NCBI GenBank assembly: GCA_036381125.1
Contig: DASVDK010000265.1
Span: forward strand, 1 to 10,410
DNA from: DASVDK01 sp036381125 [NCBI: Thermodesulfobacteriota bacterium]
GTDB taxonomy: Bacteria; DASVDK01
DNA length: 10,410 nucleotides
Reading direction: 5' to 3'
Shown one piece after another: positions 5,619 through 10,410 of the stretch. The position numbers and the translations under genes were made by a program. Position 1 is the stretch's first letter. Every line of letters begins with the position of its first letter. Below the pieces are notes generated by a model. It searched no databases, had not been told where the DNA came from, and saw only the letters and a program-made list of their open reading frames with translations.

Positions 5619-6730
5619 CAGCGCGGCATCCAGGAGCGGTCGTAGCCCTCCACGTTCAGGGCGAGTCCCGCCTCGGTGACGCGCAACGGGCGCCTGGCGT
5701 CGATGTTGACGGCCACCTCGTCGGTGCGGCCGCCGGGGCCCCGCTCGCGGCTGCGCTCGACGGCCTGCGGCTGCGGCCCGTGGAAGATGCCGTGCGGATG
5801 GAACGTGAGCATCCCCTCGCCGATCCCGGCCCGGCTGAAGAACTGCCCGCGGTGGTAGAAGATCACCTCGTCGTAGTCGATGTTGCGGTGATAGAAGGGG
5901 ACCCTGAGGACGTCCGGGTCCTCCTCGAGCGGCCGCGGCGCGAAGGTGGCGACGACGACGTTCGCGCCGACGAAGGTGGTGTGGGCCGACGGCGGCAGGT
6001 GGTACCGGGCGCTCGACACCGGCCGGATGTCCTCCACGTGGAGCCGCATCGGCGCGAGGTCCCCCTTCCAGCCGACCACCGTGAACGGGTGGAACGGGTA
6101 GACCACGGTCGTGACCTGCCCCTCTCGCAGGACCCGCACCGGGAACTCGCCCGCCTCGTCGCGCGGCTCGGGCTCGGGCACCTCGATCACCGCCGGGTCG
6201 AAGAGGGCGTGCCGGCCGAGGAGGCCGCGGTCGGGCAGCGCGAGGCTGCCGCCGGTCGCCTGGACCGTCAGGAGCGCCGTCGGGCCGGAGGCGGCGACGC
6301 GATGGATCGTGCCGCGAGGGACGAGCAGGTAGTCCCCGGGGCGATAGGCGAGTGGGCCGTACTCCGTCTCGAGCCGCCCCTCGCCCCGATGCACGAAGTA
6401 GAGGAGATCGCCGTCGGCGTCGCAGAAGAACCACTCCGGCGTCCCGGCGGGCCGGGGCCACCAGCCGATTGCCGTGTCGGCGTTCTCGAGGAGGACGGCC
6501 GGAAGCTCCCCCTGCCCGCGGAACCGGTTGGTGTCGAGGGCGCGCGGCCTCAACGGGCCGTCGATCCGGATCCAGCCGGTCGGCGGCCGGGTCCGGTAGA
6601 GGTGGCTCGCGGCGCCGAAGAAGCCCTCCCGCCCGTGCTCCTCCTCGACCGTGCCGGGCGGCAGGTCGACGTGCGCCTGCCGCGAGGCGCGGCCCTTCAC
6701 CCACTGCGGCGGGACCCGCTCGCGCGTCAC
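5618..6730 (-). CDS. hmgA: Homogentisate 1,2-dioxygenase (short form)
   Basis: A 370-residue cupin-type ring-cleavage dioxygenase that would convert homogentisate plus oxygen to maleylacetoacetate. The iron-site signature is intact: YHRNIDYDEVIFYHRG gives His281 and Glu288, and HPHGIFHGP gives His317, matching the His-Glu-His triad of the family (His335, Glu341, His371 in the human enzyme). A first cupin lies at about 75-160, with YRPGDYLLVPRGTIHR typical of the fold. It is shorter than the roughly 430-445 residues of the human and Pseudomonas enzymes; the N-terminal VPPQW...GREGFFGAASHLY region fits a shorter bacterial branch. The start is the GTG at 6730, overlapping the upstream DinB stop as GTGA, with no good Shine-Dalgarno, so coupling is likely. 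Upstream in-frame codons fall in the DinB gene and are arginine-rich shadow sequence. Confidence 0.9.
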   Translation of the reverse strand: MTRERVPPQWVKGRASRQAHVDLPPGTVEEEHGREGFFGAASHLYRTRPPTGWIRIDGPLRPRALDTNRFRGQGELPAVLLENADTAIGWWPRPAGTPEWFFCDADGDLLYFVHRGEGRLETEYGPLAYRPGDYLLVPRGTIHRVAASGPTALLTVQATGGSLALPDRGLLGRHALFDPAVIEVPEPEPRDEAGEFPVRVLREGQVTTVVYPFHPFTVVGWKGDLAPMRLHVEDIRPVSSARYHLPPSAHTTFVGANVVVATFAPRPLEEDPDVLRVPFYHRNIDYDEVIFYHRGQFFSRAGIGEGMLTFHPHGIFHGPQPQAVERSRERGPGGRTDEVAVNIDARRPLRVTEAGLALNVEGYDRSWMPR

Positions 6731-7187
6731 GACCGCAGCCCGTCGAGCTGGGCGGCGTGCTCCTCGAGGTGCCCCACGATGAAGCGATCGAGGAAGGCCG
6801 CGAGCGACATGACGCCGTACCGGGGATGCCGGGTCTCTCTGGCGAGGTCGGCCGGGGCGAGGCCGGCGATGAAGCGGCGCGCCTCGCCGATGGCCGTGCG
6901 CGCCTCGTCGAAGAGCACCGGCACCGCCACCTGCATCCCCCGCGCGACGCCCGCGAGCCGCGCCGGGTCGTCGGTCCTTCGGCCGGTCTCCACCCGCTCG
7001 CCGGGCGGCGCCTCGACGATCCGGCGCGCCTGGGCGAGCCAGTACGGGACGATCTCGCTGATGTGGCCCCACACCTGCCCCGCCGTCCAGCGCTCCCCCG
7101 TGGTGGGGTCGGGATCGGTCAGCGAGGTCGGCACCGGCGCCGCCGCGTGCGCGGCGAGTCGGGCGAGGACCGCGTCGAGTCTGGCGA

Positions 7188-7191
<4 letters not shown>
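6727..7191 (-). CDS. DinB/YfiT-superfamily protein; candidate thiol-dependent maleylacetoacetate isomerase
   Basis: A 154-residue four-helix-bundle-type protein. The RWTAGQVWGHISE segment (about 34-46) matches the 'W-T-x-x-x-V-x-x-H' helix of DinB and MDMPI_N proteins. GHLEEHAAQ near the C-terminus supplies His141 and His145. With His43 these form the superfamily's three-ligand metal site. Known relatives include mycothiol-dependent maleylpyruvate isomerase and bacillithiol S-transferases; many others are uncharacterised. The ATG overlaps the hydroxyphenylpyruvate dioxygenase stop (ATGA), with a GGGGGGTG stretch about 8 nt upstream as a Shine-Dalgarno. The 3' end overlaps the homogentisate dioxygenase start (GTGA). 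It lies between the enzymes for homogentisate formation and cleavage, in an operon with no GST-zeta isomerase. I infer it could isomerise maleylacetoacetate to fumarylacetoacetate. The family call is firm; the function is a hypothesis. Confidence 0.82.
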
Positions 7192-8261
<1,070 letters not shown>

Positions 8262-8264
8262 GGG

Positions 8265-8270
8265 CACCTT
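8265..8270 (-). promoter_or_regulatory. Ribosome binding site of the dioxygenase gene
   Basis: Read on the minus strand, AAGGTG sits 3 nt before the ATG at 8261, slightly close. It is the only Shine-Dalgarno-like sequence near that start and fixes the beginning of the operon's first gene. Confidence 0.45.
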
Positions 8271-8337
8271 CCCGGTCGCCAGACTGCACAAGCGGTCGGT
8301 CGGGCGGGCTCGAAAGGCGACCTCACCGTCCGCCCTA

Positions 8338-8343
8338 ATTGTA
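8338..8343 (-). promoter_or_regulatory. Candidate -10 element of the tyrosine operon
   Basis: On the minus strand TACAAT (one mismatch to TATAAT) lies in the only AT-rich patch of the intergenic region, about 77 nt before the first start codon. A good TTGACA -35 is not visible 16-18 nt upstream; that position falls inside the 8349-8377 inverted repeat. This would fit an activator-dependent or repressor-controlled promoter. Confidence 0.35.
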
Positions 8344-8348
8344 ATCGG

Positions 8349-8377
8349 GATCGGGTCGCCGAGCCGCGGACCCGATC
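8349..8377. promoter_or_regulatory. Inverted repeat, candidate operator
   Basis: GATCGGGTC (8349-8357) and GACCCGATC (8369-8377) are perfect 9-bp arms around an 11-nt spacer. Arm centres are about 20 bp apart, roughly two helical turns, so a dimeric regulator could bind both on one face. It sits just upstream of the candidate minus-strand -10 and overlaps its -35 position. No regulator gene lies in the window. It could also fold as a hairpin in RNA. Confidence 0.45.
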
Positions 8378-8405
8378 GCCCGTGGAGGGCGGCGGCCGGT
8401 GCGCG

Positions 8406-8431
8406 CGGCGCCTCGGCACGGCGAGGCGCCG
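8406..8431. other. Strong 10-bp inverted repeat upstream of xerC promoter
   Basis: CGGCGCCTCG (8406-8415) and CGAGGCGCCG (8422-8431) pair perfectly around a 6-nt loop. The repeat ends 1 nt before the extended -10 of xerC and covers where its -35 box would be. It may be an operator or a DNA cruciform site. It lies upstream of the minus-strand genes' likely transcription start, so it is not their leader. Confidence 0.5.
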
Positions 8432-8432
8432 T

Positions 8433-8441
8433 TGCTATGAT
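8433..8441 (+). promoter_or_regulatory. Extended -10 promoter for xerC-hslVU
   Basis: TGC followed by TATGAT forms a TGn-TATAAT type extended -10 with one mismatch, 36 nt before the xerC ATG. Extended -10 promoters can work without a good -35, and none is seen here. GGAGG at 8461-8465 lies 12 nt before the ATG, a rather long spacing. The likely transcript starts near 8448. Confidence 0.5.
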
Positions 8442-8477
8442 GACCTCCCTTATCAGACACGGAGGCCCCGGCGCGGC

Positions 8478-9470
8478 ATGGACGCCCTCATCGAGCGGTT
8501 CGCGGAGCACCTCAGGCTCGAGCGCCAGGCGTCCCCCCACACCCTCAGGAATTACCTTAGTGATCTCGCGCAGTTCCGTGACTTCCTCCGGGCGAGGCAC
8601 GGCCGCGTGCCCGCCCCCGCGACGGTCGGTCTGGCCGACATCCGGGCCTTCCTCGTGGAGCGCTTCCCGGTGAACCGCAAGGCCTCGCTCGCCCGCAAGC
8701 TCGCGGCGCTCAGGACCTGCTTCGCCTTCGCGGTGCGCGAGGGCCTCTGCCGCGAGAACCCGGCGGACCTCGTGGCGACGCCGAAGGCCGAGAAGCGTCT
8801 GCCGGAGGTCCTCTCGCTCGACGAGGTCCGGGCGCTGCTCGACGCGCCGCTCGAAACCGACCGGATGGCGCCGCGCGACCGTGCGATGCTCGAGCTGCTC
8901 TACGCCACGGGGCTCCGGGCGGCCGAGCTGACGGGGCTCGACCTGGCCGACGTCGACCTCGACTCGGGCTACGTGCGGGTGATGGGCAAGGGGCGCAAGG
9001 AGCGGGTCGTGCCGTTCGGCGAGCGAGCCCGCCGGGCGCTCGAGGCGTACTGGCCGCTCCGCGACGAGCTGCGAAGGGGTCGCTGCGGCCACGCCTCGCC
9101 GGGCGCGGGGGTGCGGGGGTTGTCGGGAGCGGAGGCCGCCGTCCATCGGGAGGCGGCCGGCGCGAGCGGGGCCCCCGCGGACGAAGGCGAGCCGGTGTTC
9201 CTGAACCACCGCGGAGGCCGCCTCACGCCGCGCAGCCTCGCGCGGGCGCTCGACCGCCGCATCCAGGGGCTGGCGATCCTCCGCAAGGTTCATCCGCACG
9301 TGCTCAGGCACTCGTTCGCCACGCACCTGCTCGATCGCGGGGCCGACCTCCGCTCGATCCAGGAGCTGCTCGGGCACGCGAGCCTCTCGACGACCCAGCG
9401 GTACACGCACGTCACGACCGCGCACCTCGTGCGGGTCTACGACCAGGCGCATCCGAGGGCCCGGACATGA
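8478..9470 (+). CDS. xerC: Tyrosine recombinase XerC
   Basis: A 330-residue site-specific recombinase; XerC normally works with XerD at dif to resolve chromosome dimers. The N-terminal SAM-like core-binding domain (about 1-95) contains the [15 protein letters not shown] signature. The catalytic domain has Arg147 (ATGLRAAEL), Lys171 ([12 protein letters not shown]), His274 and Arg277 ([14 protein letters not shown]), His300 ([15 protein letters not shown]) and nucleophile Tyr309. It is about 30 residues longer than usual because of a Gly/Ala/Arg-rich insertion at about 196-236, between the LEAYWPLR helix and [10 protein letters not shown]. The ATG overlaps no other gene; the frame stays open far upstream only as a shadow of the dioxygenase. 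Its stop overlaps the hslV start (ATGA). The xerC-hslV-hslU order is also known from Bacillus (codV-clpQ-clpY) and other phyla, supporting XerC over other integrases. Confidence 0.92.
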   Translation: MDALIERFAEHLRLERQASPHTLRNYLSDLAQFRDFLRARHGRVPAPATVGLADIRAFLVERFPVNRKASLARKLAALRTCFAFAVREGLCRENPADLVATPKAEKRLPEVLSLDEVRALLDAPLETDRMAPRDRAMLELLYATGLRAAELTGLDLADVDLDSGYVRVMGKGRKERVVPFGERARRALEAYWPLRDELRRGRCGHASPGAGVRGLSGAEAAVHREAAGASGAPADEGEPVFLNHRGGRLTPRSLARALDRRIQGLAILRKVHPHVLRHSFATHLLDRGADLRSIQELLGHASLSTTQRYTHVTTAHLVRVYDQAHPRART

Positions 9471-10000
9471 CGCCGATCCATGCGACGACGATCGTGGCCG
9501 TCCGGCGCGACGGCAAGGTGGCGATCGCGGGCGACGGGCAGGTCACCGTGGGCAACACCGTCATGAAGCACACCGCGAAGAAGGTCCGGCGGATGCACCA
9601 CGACTCGGTCCTCGCCGGGTTCGCGGGGTCGGCGGCCGACGCGTTCACGCTCTTCGAGAAGTTCGAGGCGAAGCTCGATCAGTACCGCGGACAGCTCACC
9701 CGGGCCGCCGTCGAGCTGGCGAAGGACTGGCGGACGGATCGGGTCCTCCGGCGACTCGAGGCGCTGCTCGTCGTGGCCGACCAGAAGACGCTCCTCGTGC
9801 TCTCCGGCAGCGGGGAGATCATCGAGCCCGACGACGGCCTGGCGGCGGTCGGCTCGGGCGGGCCGTACGCCCTGGCCGCCGCACGCGCGCTCGTCACCCA
9901 CACGAGCCTGCCCGCGCGGCAGGTCGCGGAGCAGGCGCTCCGCATCGCGGCGTCGATCTGCATCTACACCAACGAGCAGATCCTCGTCGAGGAGCTGTAG
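9467..10000 (+). CDS. hslV: HslV, ATP-dependent protease proteolytic subunit
   Basis: A 177-residue N-terminal-nucleophile threonine peptidase; twelve copies form the double-ring chamber that docks with HslU. The mature enzyme should begin at Thr7 ([10 protein letters not shown]) after removal of a six-residue propeptide MTPIHA, as in Bacillus ClpQ-type proteins, whereas E. coli HslV has only Met before its Thr. The family blocks [61 protein letters not shown] and ICIYTNEQI are all present. The length is normal. The ATG overlaps the xerC stop by 4 nt, with GAGGG 7 nt upstream inside xerC. hslU follows after 2 nt, so the two subunits should be made together. Confidence 0.96.
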   Translation: MTPIHATTIVAVRRDGKVAIAGDGQVTVGNTVMKHTAKKVRRMHHDSVLAGFAGSAADAFTLFEKFEAKLDQYRGQLTRAAVELAKDWRTDRVLRRLEALLVVADQKTLLVLSGSGEIIEPDDGLAAVGSGGPYALAAARALVTHTSLPARQVAEQALRIAASICIYTNEQILVEEL

Positions 10001-10002
10001 GC

Positions 10003-10410
10003 ATGGATCAGCACCCCGAGTCCGCCCTGACCCCCAGGCAGATCGTCGCCGAGCTCGACCGGTACATCGTCGGGCAGCACGACGCCAAGCGCGCCGTGGC
10101 GATCGCCCTGCGAAACCGGTGGCGGCGCCGGCAGGTGCCGGCCCACCTTCGCGAGGAGATCGCGCCGAAGAACATCATCATGATCGGCCCGACCGGGGTG
10201 GGGAAGACCGAGATCGCGCGGCGGCTGGCCCGGCTCGCCCAGGCCCCGTTCCTCAAGGTCGAGGCGTCCAAGTTCACCGAGGTCGGCTACGTCGGCCGCG
10301 ACGTCGAGTCGATGGTGCGGGACCTGGTCGAGCTCAGCGTCAGTCAGATCCACCAGGAGTCGCTGCATACCGTTCAGGAAGAGGCCGAAGCGGCGGCGAA
10401 CCGGCGGCTG
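10003..10410 (+). CDS. hslU: HslU, ATPase subunit of HslUV protease (3' truncated by window end)
   Basis: The first 136 residues of the AAA+ unfoldase that feeds substrates to HslV; the full protein is usually about 440-460 residues. Visible are the N-terminal [27 protein letters not shown] helix, the Walker A motif GPTGVGKT (about 62-69) and the pore loop GYVGRD (about 95-100), whose GYVG grips substrate. The stretch from about 110 onward begins the intermediate (I) domain that is specific to HslU and absent from ClpX. AGGAG (9990-9994) inside the end of hslV lies 8 nt before the ATG. Nothing looks broken in the visible part. Confidence 0.96.
   Translation, partial: MDQHPESALTPRQIVAELDRYIVGQHDAKRAVAIALRNRWRRRQVPAHLREEIAPKNIIMIGPTGVGKTEIARRLARLAQAPFLKVEASKFTEVGYVGRDVESMVRDLVELSVSQIHQESLHTVQEEAEAAANRRL

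Overview
The window is a GC-rich, gene-dense bacterial chromosome segment with no phage, plasmid or CRISPR features. It encodes a Gram-negative-type envelope (OmpA-like peptidoglycan-binding protein, 17-kDa-antigen-type lipoprotein, Tat substrate). It also carries the housekeeping order xerC-hslV-hslU with a short-propeptide HslV. That combination, with GC-rich codons, GTG starts and a REP-like AAAGACCTGACCCC motif, would suit a Deltaproteobacteria or Methylomirabilota/Rokubacteria-like genome. This taxonomic guess is inference only.

Layout. (1) 1-778: the 3' part of an OmpA/MotB-domain protein with a long coiled coil. (2) 1000-3217: three co-directional envelope genes, nearly touching: a glycine-zipper surface lipoprotein, a secreted four-EF-hand protein, and a lipoprotein-like metallophosphoesterase with a purple-acid-phosphatase-like motif set. 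(3) 3333-4607: a Tat-exported alpha/beta hydrolase that seems to have lost about 25-30 residues from its core by an in-frame deletion. (4) 4608-4685: a short convergent intergenic strip with a small hairpin and a solo REP-like motif. (5) 8261 down to 4686 on the minus strand: four overlapping genes for tyrosine/homogentisate breakdown, in the order 4-hydroxyphenylpyruvate dioxygenase, DinB-superfamily protein, homogentisate 1,2-dioxygenase, fumarylacetoacetase-family hydrolase. (6) 8262-8477: a divergent regulatory region with two inverted repeats and candidate promoters. (7) 8478-10410: xerC, hslV and the 5' part of hslU on the plus strand.

How the genes work together. The minus-strand operon would turn 4-hydroxyphenylpyruvate into homogentisate, then maleylacetoacetate, then (after isomerisation) fumarate and acetoacetate. 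The usual glutathione-dependent zeta-class maleylacetoacetate isomerase is absent. A small DinB/YfiT-superfamily protein sits in its place, coupled to its neighbours by 4-nt overlaps. That superfamily includes the mycothiol-dependent maleylpyruvate isomerase, so this gene is a good candidate for a non-homologous maleylacetoacetate isomerase. This is the most interesting idea in the window. The plus-strand cluster at the right end supplies the XerC recombinase and the HslUV protease.
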